NCBI RefSeq assembly: GCF_017357385.1
Contig: NZ_CP071633.1
Coordinates: 372,001 to 436,000 of the forward strand
Direction of reading: 5' to 3'
Source of the DNA: Rhizobium sp. NZLR1
GTDB lineage: Bacteria; Pseudomonadota; Alphaproteobacteria; Rhizobiales; Rhizobiaceae
DNA: 64,000 bases
Shown in pieces: positions 18,612 to 29,265 of the stretch (within the stretch, counting starts at the first letter, position 1; each line of letters opens with the position of its first letter). Position numbers and translations under genes: made by a program. The notes below the pieces were generated by a model that was not told where the DNA came from, made no database searches, and saw nothing but the letters and a program-made list of their open reading frames with translations.

Positions 18612-20118
18612 GATCGTCTCCCGAGATCACAGCCGTTTCCACGTGCCCCCTGGCAATCTTGCCGCTGCTCGTCATCGGCCAGGATCCGATATGGTAGAAT
18701 TGCCTGGGGATCTTGTACCTGACGAGCTTATCCGCGCAATAATCGGCCAGGATTTTTGGATCTGTCGCCTCTCCCGACACGACCGCGACGATCCGCTGGC
18801 CGTAATAGGCATCCGGCAGCCCGAAGACGACGGCATCGTCGACCCCCGGGCAAGCTTTTAGGGCGCTTTCGACTTCGGCGGGATAAACATTATTGCCGCC
18901 GGATATCATCATGCCGCCTGCCCTGCCGATCACCCGCAGCATGCCGTTTTCATCGAGTTCGCCGAGGTCCCCGACCGTCGCTCCCGCCTCGGTGACCCGG
19001 AATGCCTGACCGTCGTCACCCCAGAGATAGCCGTCGGCGATCAGGTCGCTCCTGACGAATATGGTTCCCGGCACATCGGTCCCGACGTTGTTTTCATCAG
19101 GGTCGCGAATGGAAATTTCCACGCCGGGATAGGCTTGTCCCACCCGATCGATCGGAAAATCGACCGCGCCGCCGACGAGCGTCGAGACCGTCATGAAACC
19201 GATTTCGGATGCGCCGTAATATTCCCTTATGCGCGCCTTCGGAAAAAGACGGCGCATGGATTCGACCCCGTTCACGTCCAATTTTGCGCCGGCGGTCAGG
19301 ACATCGCGCAGGGATGTCAGAGCCGGTTTGGCGGCCCAGGCCCTTGATATGCCGGCTATATGGGTGGGCACGGCGACCAGCCGTTCGATCTCTTCGGAAG
19401 AGAGGGTGCGGGCGACGCCAGCGGCATCCCATTTCCCGACCGAATGGAAGGTGGCGCCGGCATCCAAGGCTTCGACCATGGCGTAAAGCGCCAACCCATG
19501 CGCCAGGGCGCCGGGGCACATGGTGGACGGAGCATCTTCGAGTTCGAAAATGACGCGTCCGCGATCAAGGCTCCGGCGCCATTGCCCGCGCGAGCGATAA
19601 TAGGCTTTCGGCTCGGCTGTCGTGCCTGAGGTAAAGCCGATCAGGAAGATGCCCTCGGCATCATCAGGCAGATCGCCTTCCGTCTCGGTGAAATCGAAGG
19701 GCTCCGCTCCGGCGGTGATGACTGATATGCCGAGCCTGCGGCCGATCTCGGCGCTCGGGCTCGCCTCGTCGTCGACGATGAGCACGTCGGGCGCCAGCCG
19801 CTCGATGATGCGCTCGATCCTTTCCGGCGGCATCATCGGGTCGATGACCGCGGCGGCATGCGGCCAGGCGGTGGCGGCGATGAAATATTCGGCAAAGCCG
19901 ATGTGGTTGCCAAGGCTGAGGGCCGCAAGTTTCTCCACGCCGGGCAGATCGAGCGTGCGGCGGGTCGAGTGCGGCAATTCCTGGAGAAAACCGTAAATCG
20001 CCTTGGCGCGTAAAGAGAGTTCGCCGTAGCGCAGGGAGCGGCCGTCGATCGCCAGGGCCGGCTTGTCAGGCCTTTCCGTTGCATGTCGAAGAAGCTGCGC
20101 ATGGATCGGCATGGACAC
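18589..20118 (-). CDS. AMP-binding acyl-CoA ligase / adenylate-forming enzyme
   Basis: This 509-residue ANL-superfamily enzyme activates a carboxylic acid with ATP, normally loading it on CoA. The ATP P-loop motif GFTSGTTAEPKAYYRS lies at about 165-180. YYGASEIGF is motif A5, and GDLGELDENGMLRVIGRAGGMMISGGNNVYPAEVE holds the hinge and A8. The catalytic lysine is in MTSSGKIARG near the C-terminus. Its 3' end overlaps the thiolase start by 23 bp, so the two are coupled. The thioesterase gene lies 22 bp upstream on the same strand. Together they form a three-gene unit that activates, condenses or cleaves and releases acyl groups; the substrate is unknown. Confidence 0.85.
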   Translation of the reverse strand: MSMPIHAQLLRHATERPDKPALAIDGRSLRYGELSLRAKAIYGFLQELPHSTRRTLDLPGVEKLAALSLGNHIGFAEYFIAATAWPHAAAVIDPMMPPERIERIIERLAPDVLIVDDEASPSAEIGRRLGISVITAGAEPFDFTETEGDLPDDAEGIFLIGFTSGTTAEPKAYYRSRGQWRRSLDRGRVIFELEDAPSTMCPGALAHGLALYAMVEALDAGATFHSVGKWDAAGVARTLSSEEIERLVAVPTHIAGISRAWAAKPALTSLRDVLTAGAKLDVNGVESMRRLFPKARIREYYGASEIGFMTVSTLVGGAVDFPIDRVGQAYPGVEISIRDPDENNVGTDVPGTIFVRSDLIADGYLWGDDGQAFRVTEAGATVGDLGELDENGMLRVIGRAGGMMISGGNNVYPAEVESALKACPGVDDAVVFGLPDAYYGQRIVAVVSGEATDPKILADYCADKLVRYKIPRQFYHIGSWPMTSSGKIARGHVETAVISGDDLVLRLSA

Positions 20119-20140
20119 CCGCTGGTTTGAAGATCGGCCG

Positions 20141-20551
20141 TCAGCCTAAAGCGGCCCTGGTGGCGTCGGGAATTGGCGTCGGGCGGCTGTCGGAGAGGCC
20201 GACGCAGACCCAGACGAGCCCGGCCGAGGCGCAGTGAGCGCCATCGCGCCGGCGAAACAGTTCGAGCGCAAAGGAGAGGCTCGTGCGCCCGATTTTCTCG
20301 ACAGCCACCTTGGCCTCGACGACATCATCGACGTCGATGGGGTTGTGAAAGGTGATCTCCGCCTTCTTCACGTGATAGGCCACACCCGAGGAGGTGTGGC
20401 GGAAGTGGCTGAGAATTTGCCGGTGCCGCAGGAACTCGACGACAGCATCCTCGCAATAGTCGAGGTAAACCGAGTTATGGACATGACCATAGATGTCGAT
20501 GTCTCGCATCGACACCCGGAAGGATGCTAAAGGCCTGTCGTCAACACTCAT
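20141..20551 (-). CDS. Hotdog-fold acyl-CoA thioesterase (4HBT / YbgC-like)
   Basis: The 136-residue hotdog protein has the 4-hydroxybenzoyl-CoA thioesterase motif RDIDIYGHVHNSVYLDYCEDA near residues 16-36, with the catalytic aspartate at the start of the motif. It probably hydrolyses a short or medium acyl-CoA. It is the first gene of the leftward unit (thioesterase, ligase, thiolase). The divergent MDR reductase starts only 53 bp away, so both directions share one small promoter region. Confidence 0.85.
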   Translation of the reverse strand: MSVDDRPLASFRVSMRDIDIYGHVHNSVYLDYCEDAVVEFLRHRQILSHFRHTSSGVAYHVKKAEITFHNPIDVDDVVEAKVAVEKIGRTSLSFALELFRRRDGAHCASAGLVWVCVGLSDSRPTPIPDATRAALG

Positions 20552-20604
20552 TCGATCACCGAAAATTGGTGGGCTGTTCTAACCGCTGTTGTCTGGGGGA
20601 TGCA

Positions 20605-21573
20605 ATGCAATATCAGGCGGTCGTGCGAAAAATCGGGCCGGCCCAGGATGTCGTCGAGATCGAACGGACCGCACTGCCGACGCTGCGGCGCGATCAGGTC
20701 CGGGTGCGCCTGCTCGCGCGTTCGATCAATCCGTCCGATATCATCACCATTTCAGGCGCCTATGCGGGGCGGACGACCTTGCCGTTCATCCCCGGCTTCG
20801 AAGCCTTCGGCGTGGTCGAAGCGTGCGGCGAGGAGGTTCATGGCCTTTCCCCGGGAACGCGTGTACTGCCGGTGCGCAGCGCCGGTGGATGGCAGGAGTT
20901 CAAGGATACCGATCCCAGCTGGTGTCTCCGTGTGCCGGAGGCGCTCTCCGACTTCGAAGCCGCGACGAGCTACGTCAACCCGATGACGGCCTGGCTGATG
21001 CTGCACGAGAAGATCGGGCTGAGGCCGGGCATGCGCATCGCCGTCAATGCCGCCGCCTCTTCGATCGGATCGATATTGATCGGCTTGGCAAATGCCGGCG
21101 GCGTGGAACCGGTGGCGATCGTCCGCAGCGAACAATCCCTCCAGCGCCTCCACGGTCGTCTCGAGGCCGTGATCATCGACAGGGCGAACGGCGACCTGGC
21201 CGCGGGGCTTGCCGGCCGGCATGGGCTCGACGCGGTACTCGACTGCGTCGGCGGCGCCCGCGCCGGCCTGCTCGCCGACGCGCTACGGCCGGGCGGGCAC
21301 TTCGTGCATTACGGCCTGCTCTCAGGCCAAAGCATCCCGAATTCCTTCTGGGCCTCCCATCCCGATATGACTTTTTCGTTTTTCCATCTCCGCGAATGGG
21401 TTCATTCCGAAGCCATGGGCGACGTCCAGCACGCCTATTGCGACGTGGCGGCGCAGATCGCCTCGAAGATCATCGCGACCGAGGTGCGGGAGGTTTTTCC
21501 CTTGGAAAATATCCGCCAGGCGCTGCAATCCGCCCTTCCCTTCCGGACGGGCGGTAAGGTGCTGCTCGCCTGA
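20605..21573 (+). CDS. MDR-family zinc-independent oxidoreductase (2-enoyl thioester reductase-like)
   Basis: This 322-residue medium-chain dehydrogenase/reductase has a GroES-like N-terminal domain (LARSINPSDIITISGAY, GFEAFGVVEACGEEV). Its NADPH-binding domain contains NAAASSIGSILIGLANAGG, where the usual GxGxxG is replaced, as in enoyl reductases of the MECR/ETR branch. NPSD and YVNPMTAWLML are also typical of that branch. No zinc-binding cysteines are seen. I use ATG 20605, with GGGGA at 20596-20600. It is divergent from the thioesterase-ligase-thiolase unit and would supply a reductive step in the same pathway; that link is inference from position. Confidence 0.82.
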   Translation: MQYQAVVRKIGPAQDVVEIERTALPTLRRDQVRVRLLARSINPSDIITISGAYAGRTTLPFIPGFEAFGVVEACGEEVHGLSPGTRVLPVRSAGGWQEFKDTDPSWCLRVPEALSDFEAATSYVNPMTAWLMLHEKIGLRPGMRIAVNAAASSIGSILIGLANAGGVEPVAIVRSEQSLQRLHGRLEAVIIDRANGDLAAGLAGRHGLDAVLDCVGGARAGLLADALRPGGHFVHYGLLSGQSIPNSFWASHPDMTFSFFHLREWVHSEAMGDVQHAYCDVAAQIASKIIATEVREVFPLENIRQALQSALPFRTGGKVLLA

Positions 21574-21613
21574 CGCGCGAGCGCGCAAACCGCCGCCGAC
21601 GGCCAACGCCCCT

Positions 21614-22285
21614 TCAAGATAAGGGTGGATCGACCCACGGCCGTTCCGACTTCGGCGTCGCCAGCCCGTGTCTGGCGAGCTCCAACGTCAGAATGCGAGT
21701 TTCAAGAAGGTTGAAGATGCGCAGGACCGCCTCGATCGCATCGAAGGGTTTCGTCAGGAAATCCTTGGCGCCGAGGGACAGCGCCCGCCTGCGCGTCGGC
21801 AAGGTCGCGTCGGCGGTGAGAACCAGGATCGGCTGCGCCGAGCCGTCATGCAGATCGAGCGCCACCCGTTGCCGCTCCTGCTCCTGTGCCTGGATCAGCT
21901 GCGCGACCAGGGCGGCAAGCTCGCTGCGCTGCCGTTCGAGATCGCCGAGCAGCGCCTGCTTTTCTGCCGCCTGACGTTCGAGATTGCAGGCGTCGGCGAG
22001 CTGGCCCGCCACCACCTCCAAGGTCTGCCGGTCGTCGGCATCGTATGCGCGCGCCCTCGAAGGACCGATGAGCGTCAGATGGAGAGCGGAACCATCCTGC
22101 GAGGCAAACAGGATGCCGTCGCTTTCCGAGCTCCTCGATTGCACGACCGTAAGCTGCACGGGCGCCTCTCCCTGCAAGGGCGGAAAGACGAGCCTGGCAA
22201 GCGGCGCTCCGGCGAAATCGGCAAGCCGGGACAAGACCTCTGGGGCGGCCGTTTCGAAGGCGTGTGTGTCGAGAAGGTTCCGCAC
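21614..22285 (-). pseudogene. Remnant: sensor histidine kinase front fused to the back half of a response-regulator receiver domain
   Basis: The frame encodes about 223 residues from GTG 22285. The first part looks like a GAF-type sensor domain. A coiled stretch (LERQRSELAALVAQLIQAQEQERQRVALDLHDG) then carries the histidine-box LHDG of NarX-type (HisKA_3) kinases. Immediately after LHDGSAQ the sequence becomes PILVLTADATLPTRRRALSLGAKDFLTKPFDAIEAVLRI. That is the last half of a CheY-like receiver, including the conserved LTA threonine region and the KPF lysine. The kinase ATPase domain and the receiver's phospho-acceptor aspartate are both missing. The frame is also open upstream of the GTG (EPFTARAARLRFIIE), suggesting a lost N-terminus. 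The best reading is an internal deletion that joined two signalling domains. Confidence 0.65.
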
Positions 22286-22571
22286 TTCGATGATGAAACG
22301 CAGACGTGCCGCCCGCGCTGTAAAGGGCTCTCATCTCCGCGACATCAGGCGAATGCGCCGTATCTGTGTTACGCTCCAGACCCAACGGGACTGCTCCTGA
22401 AATGAATGACGCGGGCACGATAGTCATTCCGGTGGGAATGTCATCTATGCCGTTCGGCAAATCGGATCGGAGCCACCCGGCAGATGGGGCCGCAGCGCCG
22501 GCCGCTTAGATATTGGTCATGCGGTTGACCGATGCGATGTCCGCTGGAGCCGCCATAAAGGAAAGTCAAAC

Positions 22572-23027
22572 ATGCGTATGATCATCGCTGCCGCCCTCGT
22601 CCTCGGTTTCGTTCAGGTCCAGTCGGCGGCAGCGGCCGAAACGGCGACTTGCGCGCCAGTCAGCGAGGAGGAAGTGGCAAAGCTTTTCGACCGCTGGAAT
22701 ACGTCGCTGGCGACGCTGAGCCCGCAGGAAGTCGCAAAGAACTATAGCGAGGATTCCGTGCTTCTCGCCACCCTGTCCGACAAACCTCGCCTGACCCAGG
22801 CGGAACGGATCGATTATTTCGAGCACTTCCTGGCGAAGGAGCCCAAGGGCCACATCGACAGCCGCGACATCAAGACCGGCTGCAACTGGGCAGTCGATAC
22901 CGGCACCTATACATTCGCGCTGAAGGACGGTTCGAAGGTGCCGGCCCGCTATACCTACACCTATGAGTTCAAGGATGGCACCTGGCTGATCACCTCGCAC
23001 CACTCGTCGATGATGCCGGAGAAGTAA
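22572..23027 (+). CDS. Secreted DUF4440 / SnoaL-like (NTF2-fold) protein
   Basis: This 151-residue protein has a signal peptide (MRMIIAAALVLGFVQVQSAAAAE, cut near residue 22). The mature part is an NTF2-like cone: LFDRWNTSLATLSPQEVAKNYSEDSVLLATLSD, then beta strands ending YTYEFKDGTWLITSHHSSMMPEK. The pattern matches the SgcJ/EcaC or CaMKII-association-like DUF4440 proteins. Two cysteines (CAP near the mature start and GCNW) could form a disulfide in the periplasm. The biochemical role is unknown. It stands alone, with terminator-like hairpins after it. Confidence 0.75.
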   Translation: MRMIIAAALVLGFVQVQSAAAAETATCAPVSEEEVAKLFDRWNTSLATLSPQEVAKNYSEDSVLLATLSDKPRLTQAERIDYFEHFLAKEPKGHIDSRDIKTGCNWAVDTGTYTFALKDGSKVPARYTYTYEFKDGTWLITSHHSSMMPEK

Positions 23028-23053
23028 GGTTTCATCGACTTATTGGTCCGGCA

Positions 23054-23088
23054 GGGAGATCCCGTGTTCACCCCACACGGGGTCTCCT
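23054..23088. terminator. Hairpin after the DUF4440-like gene
   Basis: GAGATCCCGTGT (23056-23067) pairs with ACACGGGGTCTC (23075-23086) with one G-U, around a seven-base loop, 28 bases after the stop codon. No T-run follows, so it may be an mRNA-stabilising hairpin rather than a full terminator. Confidence 0.5.
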
Positions 23089-23120
23089 ACTGCTGACTGC
23101 ATATTCGTTGTGCGCGGCTT

Positions 23121-23166
23121 GTGCCTCGAGCATCTGTCATCGATCGATGGCAGATGCTCGAGGCAC
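23121..23166. repeat. 46-bp near-perfect palindrome
   Basis: GTGCCTCGAGCATCTG (23121-23136) is exactly inverted at 23151-23166. The 14 central bases contain the self-complementary CATCGATCGATG, so the whole 46 bp is palindromic with a single mismatched pair. It lies between the DUF4440-like gene and vapBC. It could extrude as a cruciform, act as a protein-binding site or mark an insertion scar. Confidence 0.75.
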
Positions 23167-23182
23167 GGAGCCGGCATGACAC

Positions 23183-23218
23183 AGGAGGGGTGTGCCTGGC
23201 ACGCCTTCTCCTTCTTTT
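23183..23218 (+). terminator. Rho-independent terminator with T-run
   Basis: AGGAGGGGTGTGCC (23183-23196) and GGCACGCCTTCTCCT (23198-23212) form a long stem with small bulges, followed by TCTTTT on the plus strand. It ends readthrough from the left just before the vapBC promoter. Confidence 0.6.
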
Positions 23219-23235
23219 AAAAACATGGCGCACCG

Positions 23236-23258
23236 CGTATATACGTTCTAATATATAC
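23236..23258. promoter_or_regulatory. AT-rich vapBC promoter/operator
   Basis: CGTATATACG (23236-23245) is a perfect palindrome, and ATATATAC follows at 23251-23258, so the TATATAC half-site occurs twice. VapB-VapC complexes usually bind such repeats in their own promoter, which would give autoregulation. The vapB start codon is 17 bp further on, after CGGAGG. Confidence 0.5.
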
Positions 23259-23275
23259 AAATCGCGGAGGCTCCT

Positions 23276-23536
23276 ATGCCGCAATATGCACGAGTGTTTC
23301 AATCCGGCAATTCACAAGCGGTTCGTCTGCCGAAGGAATTCCGTTTCGACGTTGACCAGGTAGAAGTGACGCGGGAAGGCGATGCCATAATCCTGCGGCC
23401 GCGGACCGATCACGGCAGGCGCTGGGCGTCGTTGCAGAGCGCCTTGGAGCGCGGCTTCAGTGACGATTTCATGGCGGAAGGACGCGGGCAGCCGGAGGAT
23501 CAGGAGAGGCCTGGGCTACAGGACCTGTTCAAGTGA
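23276..23536 (+). CDS. vapB: VapB-type antitoxin (AbrB/SpoVT-like swapped-hairpin DNA-binding)
   Basis: The 86-residue protein begins MPQYARVFQSGNSQAVRLPK, the classic VapB swapped-hairpin start, followed by EFRFDVDQVEVTREGDAIILRPR. This N-terminal half binds the promoter, and the polar C-terminal tail (DDFMAEGRGQPEDQERPGLQDLF) should wrap around and block the VapC toxin. CGGAGGCTCCT precedes the ATG. The stop overlaps the vapC GTG by four bases (GTGA), the usual coupled antitoxin-first arrangement. Its role may be plasmid retention or stress response. Confidence 0.9.
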   Translation: MPQYARVFQSGNSQAVRLPKEFRFDVDQVEVTREGDAIILRPRTDHGRRWASLQSALERGFSDDFMAEGRGQPEDQERPGLQDLFK

Positions 23537-23943
23537 TCACCCATCTCGTCGACACCAATGCAGTGATCGCTTTGATCGGCCGGAAGTCCGACATACTCTT
23601 GAGCCGCGTGATTGAGAGCGACGAGGGATCGATCGGACTGTCGACGATCGTGATGCACGAGCTTTATTACGGCGCCTATGGGAGCGCGAAAATTTCCTAC
23701 AATCTTGAGACCCTGCGCCTGTTCATGGCGGATTTCCCAGCCATTGGTTTCGAACGCGAGGATGCGCTGGCCGCCGGCGAGATCCGCGCGGCATTGGCGG
23801 CAAAGGGAAGGCCAATCGGTCCCTACGATGTTCTGATCGCCGCCCAGGCGAAGGCCCGGGATCTGTTTGTCATTACCAACAATGTCGGGGAGTTCCGGCG
23901 CGTGGATGGCTTGCGCGTCGAGGATTGGATGGTCGGGCGGTAG
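23533..23943 (+). CDS. vapC: VapC-type PIN-domain ribonuclease toxin
   Basis: This 136-residue PIN-domain endoribonuclease shows the acidic metal-binding residues in order: Asp in HLVDTNAVIALI (residue 7), Glu in IVMHELYYGAYGS (about 43), Asp in PIGPYDVLIAAQA (about 98), and NNVGEFRRV near the end. All catalytic positions look intact, so it is probably active. VapC toxins usually cleave initiator tRNA or rRNA. It starts with GTG 23533, overlapping the vapB stop. A hairpin follows before the convergent katG. Confidence 0.9.
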   Translation: MITHLVDTNAVIALIGRKSDILLSRVIESDEGSIGLSTIVMHELYYGAYGSAKISYNLETLRLFMADFPAIGFEREDALAAGEIRAALAAKGRPIGPYDVLIAAQAKARDLFVITNNVGEFRRVDGLRVEDWMVGR

Positions 23944-23978
23944 TTCCCGATGCGCGGCATTCCATAAAGAAAGAAATG

Positions 23979-24006
23979 CCCGGGTGCAGCCGAAGCTGCG
24001 CCCGGG
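23979..24006. terminator. Hairpin terminator between vapC and katG (convergent)
   Basis: CCCGGGTGCAGC (23979-23990) pairs with GCTGCGCCCGGG (23995-24006) around CGAA, with one G-U pair. On the minus strand the stem is followed by CATTTCTTTCTTTATGG, which is T-rich, so it should work best as the katG terminator. Confidence 0.7.
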
Positions 24007-24020
24007 GGAATGCTTACCGA

Positions 24021-26285
<2,265 letters not shown>

Positions 26286-26304
26286 TCATATCGGAAGCAT
26301 ATGA
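26286..26304. promoter_or_regulatory. Candidate OxyR-binding site in the katG-oxyR gap
   Basis: TCATAT (26286-26291) and ATATGA (26299-26304) are inverted around seven bases. ATAT-N7-ATAT has the same spacing as the ATAG-N7-CTAT half of the E. coli OxyR consensus. It lies about 45 bp before oxyR and 80 bp before katG, which would let one regulator control both. Confidence 0.55.
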
Positions 26305-26348
26305 TAATTTTAAGTTGGATTTACTGATTGCTGCGATAAGCTGAGCTT

Positions 26349-27263
26349 ATGAAGAACCTGACCTTGAAACAGCTGCGTTATTTTGAAGCCCTGGCGAGGG
26401 ATGGCCGCTTCCGGCGCGCTGCCGACGCCTGCGCCATCTCCCAGCCGGCACTCTCAATGCAGATCAAAGAACTTGAGCAGGAGTTGGGCAGCGCGCTTTT
26501 CGAGCGCAGCGCGCGTGAAGTAAAGCTGACGGCCTTCGGCCAGACCTTCGCTCTCAAGGTCCGCGCGATCCTGCGCGGCGTGGACGAGCTGGGGGAGCTG
26601 GCGCGCGCCTCCAGCGACTCCTTCCTGACGCGGCTGCGCATCGGTATCATACCGACCATCGCGCCTTATCTGCTGCCGGTCATCATAAACGATCTGAACA
26701 AAACTTTCGCCGGAATTCAGATCGAGGTGCGCGAGACGCAGACGGCAAAGCTTGTTCAGGAGCTTACCCAAGGCCAGTTGGACACGGCAATCGTCGCCTT
26801 GCCCGTGTCGGAACCGTCGCTGACCGAGCTCGAGCTCTTCAAGGAAGAATTCGTGTTGGTGCGGCGGCCAGAAGACGAGGGCAAGCCGGTGCCCGAACGC
26901 GAGGCGCTGCGCGAAATGCGGTTGCTGCTGCTGGAAGAAGGCCATTGCTTCCGCGACCAGGCCTTGTCGTTCTGCAAGATCGGGTCGGCCCGCCCCCGGG
27001 AAGTCATGGAAGGCAGCTCGCTCTCCACCCTGGTCCAGATGGTCAGCGCCGGCATCGGCATCACATTGATCCCGGAGATGGCGGTTCCTGTGGAAACGCG
27101 CTCGGCGCACGTTTCGATCTCCCGCTTCCAGTCTCCGCAGCCGTCGCGAACGATCGGCATGGTCTGGCGCAATTCGACCCCCATGGCCAAACAGCTCCTG
27201 CAGGTCTCCGAGGCGGTTCGCCGGTCGGCCGACATTATGCGCGAACGACAGGTCGCACGGTGA
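26349..27263 (+). CDS. oxyR: Hydrogen-peroxide sensor OxyR (LysR family)
   Basis: The 304-residue protein has an N-terminal winged helix (LKQLRYFEALARDGRFRRAADACAISQPALSMQIKELEQELG) and a LysR effector domain. The two redox cysteines of OxyR are present nine residues apart in EEGHCFRDQALSFCKIG (about residues 200 and 209), corresponding to C199 and C208 of E. coli. This sets it apart from ordinary LysR proteins. Peroxide should form a disulfide between them and turn on katG, which is transcribed divergently. Its 3' end faces that of panB. Confidence 0.95.
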   Translation: MKNLTLKQLRYFEALARDGRFRRAADACAISQPALSMQIKELEQELGSALFERSAREVKLTAFGQTFALKVRAILRGVDELGELARASSDSFLTRLRIGIIPTIAPYLLPVIINDLNKTFAGIQIEVRETQTAKLVQELTQGQLDTAIVALPVSEPSLTELELFKEEFVLVRRPEDEGKPVPEREALREMRLLLLEEGHCFRDQALSFCKIGSARPREVMEGSSLSTLVQMVSAGIGITLIPEMAVPVETRSAHVSISRFQSPQPSRTIGMVWRNSTPMAKQLLQVSEAVRRSADIMRERQVAR

Positions 27264-27276
27264 TGGCCGGATGTCC

Positions 27277-28098
27277 TCAGGATCGCCGCTTGAACGTGTG
27301 CTCTGCTGCCGGAAACTTTCGCGATCGCACCTCGGCGGCATAGGCGGCGGCAGCCTCGGTGACCCGCTTGCCGAGCTCGTCGTAGCGTTTGACGAAACGC
27401 GGCGTGAAATCGTTGAAGAGCCCGAGAATGTCGTCAGAGACCAGAACCTGGCCGTCGCAGGCTGAGGAGGCGCCGATACCGATGCTCGGGATGTGCATGG
27501 CTGAAGTCACCTCTCGGGCGAGCGGTTCCACCGTGCCCTCGATGACAACGGCAAAGGCGCCCGAGCCGCCGATGGCGTGCGCGTCACGCCGGATCTTCGA
27601 CGTCTCGTGTTCGGAATGGCCGACGGAACGATAACCGCCTGCGGTATTAATCTGCTGCGGCATCAGGCCGATATGCCCCATCACCGGGACCCCTCGCTTC
27701 GTCAGAAAGGCGATGGTCTCGGCCATCTCTTCGCCCCCCTCCAGCTTGACGGCATCACAGCCAGTTTCCTGCAGGATGCGGACGGCGTTGCGGAAGGCAA
27801 CCTCTTTCGATTCCTGATAACTGCCGAACGGCATGTCGACGACGACGCAAGCCTTGCCGACGCCGCGCATCACCGCCTTGCCATGTGCGATCATCATGTC
27901 GAGCGTGACGCCAATGGTGTTCTCCATGCCGTAGAGCACCATGCCGAGCGAATCCCCGACCAGGAGCAAATCGCAATGCTCATCGAGCAGCCGCGCCATC
28001 GGCGTCGTATAGGCGGTGAGGCAGACGATCGGTTTGCCGCCCTTCATTGCTAAAATGCGGGCTGGCGTAAGGCGCTTTTGAATTCCGGCCGCACTCAT
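27277..28098 (-). CDS. panB: 3-methyl-2-oxobutanoate hydroxymethyltransferase PanB
   Basis: PanB makes ketopantoate from 2-oxoisovalerate and methylene-tetrahydrofolate, the first committed step to pantothenate (vitamin B5) and coenzyme A. The 273-residue protein has [31 protein letters not shown], the magnesium-binding aspartates, KLEGGEEM and [11 protein letters not shown], all family signatures. Its ATG overlaps the panC stop by four bases (ATGA, 28095-28098), so panC-panB is a coupled operon. No panE (ketopantoate reductase) is visible in the window. From memory, panCB is the plasmid-borne pantothenate operon of R. etli and R. leguminosarum. Confidence 0.97.
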   Translation of the reverse strand: MSAAGIQKRLTPARILAMKGGKPIVCLTAYTTPMARLLDEHCDLLLVGDSLGMVLYGMENTIGVTLDMMIAHGKAVMRGVGKACVVVDMPFGSYQESKEVAFRNAVRILQETGCDAVKLEGGEEMAETIAFLTKRGVPVMGHIGLMPQQINTAGGYRSVGHSEHETSKIRRDAHAIGGSGAFAVVIEGTVEPLAREVTSAMHIPSIGIGASSACDGQVLVSDDILGLFNDFTPRFVKRYDELGKRVTEAAAAYAAEVRSRKFPAAEHTFKRRS

Positions 28099-28988
28099 CT
28101 GGTCACTCCCTTTCCCGGCAAGCCCCGCCCGCCGATCACTCTGTTACCCCCGAGGACCCGGTTGTCGAGAAGCCGTGTCGTGCCGAGCCGAACGAAGAGC
28201 GCCACGACGACGGGTTCTGTGATCGACGCGACCGGCTGCAGCGTCGAAGCATCCCTGACGGCAACGACCTCGGGCTTTGCCAGAGGCTCTCGACCGAGAA
28301 ACGCCTTGAGCTTTTTCTCGAGTTCAGCTGGATCCGTCAGGCCGCCGGCGATGAGACGCTCCGCTTCGTCGAGGGTCTGAGGCACGATCACCGCGGCACG
28401 CCGCTCCGCCTCGCTGAGATAGACGTTGCGCGACGACAATGCGAGGCCGTCGCCGTCCCGAACCGTCGGCACCGATATCACCCGCACCGGCACGGCCAGA
28501 TCATCCACCATGCGCTTGATGATGACGACCTGCTGATAGTCCTTTTCTCCGAAATAGGCGGTCTGCGGCTGCACGATGTTGAAGAGCTTGTTGACGACGG
28601 TGGCGACACCGGCAAAGTGCCCAGGCCTGACCGCCCCTTCGAGCTCGTGTCCGAGATCGGGAACGTCGACGACGGTCAGCATCGGCTGGGGATACATATC
28701 CTCGACGTCGGGCGAAAAAAGGAAATTGACCCCGACCTGCTTCAGCATGGCTGCGTCGCGTTCCGGATCGCGCGGATATTTGCTCAGGTCTTCGGCCGGG
28801 CCGAACTGCAGCGGATTGACGAAAATCGAGACGACGACGATGTCGTTCTCGGCGCGCGCGCGCGAGACGAGTTCCATATGACCGGCATGAAGATAGCCCA
28901 TCGTCGGAACGAGGCCGACAGTCCTCCCCTGCCGCTTCAGCGCATCCAGCGTGTGGCGCAGCTCGTCAATACTCGAGAAAACCCGCAT
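28095..28988 (-). CDS. panC: Pantothenate synthetase PanC
   Basis: PanC joins pantoate and beta-alanine with ATP. The 297-residue enzyme shows [20 protein letters not shown] (nucleotide-binding HxGH, about 26-45), [40 protein letters not shown] and the late VYLS motif in [15 protein letters not shown]. It is the first gene of panC-panB, transcribed leftward. Its promoter should lie in the 277-bp gap it shares with the divergent ProQ/FinO gene. GGGAGGATGT precedes the start codon. Confidence 0.97.
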   Translation of the reverse strand: MRVFSSIDELRHTLDALKRQGRTVGLVPTMGYLHAGHMELVSRARAENDIVVVSIFVNPLQFGPAEDLSKYPRDPERDAAMLKQVGVNFLFSPDVEDMYPQPMLTVVDVPDLGHELEGAVRPGHFAGVATVVNKLFNIVQPQTAYFGEKDYQQVVIIKRMVDDLAVPVRVISVPTVRDGDGLALSSRNVYLSEAERRAAVIVPQTLDEAERLIAGGLTDPAELEKKLKAFLGREPLAKPEVVAVRDASTLQPVASITEPVVVALFVRLGTTRLLDNRVLGGNRVIGGRGLPGKGVTR

Positions 28989-29265
28989 ACATCCTCCCCG
29001 CGGCCGGTCACTCTATCTTGGGCGCGGATAAGGACTGTAATCGATGCTGGAGGTCAATGCATATTGCTCGATAAAAACGATTAGATGAAACGGCATTCCG
29101 AAAACACCGAGCGACATCAACCCAGGAAACGGCATTTCGCCACAGGGCTGCCGCACCGCTTCAGTGCGGCTTGCAGCCGGACCGACGATGTGCCACGTCC
29201 GTTACTCGCCCTTTTCGTCAAAATACCATCATAGTCGGTCGCTATGGACGTTATATGGAGGACGC

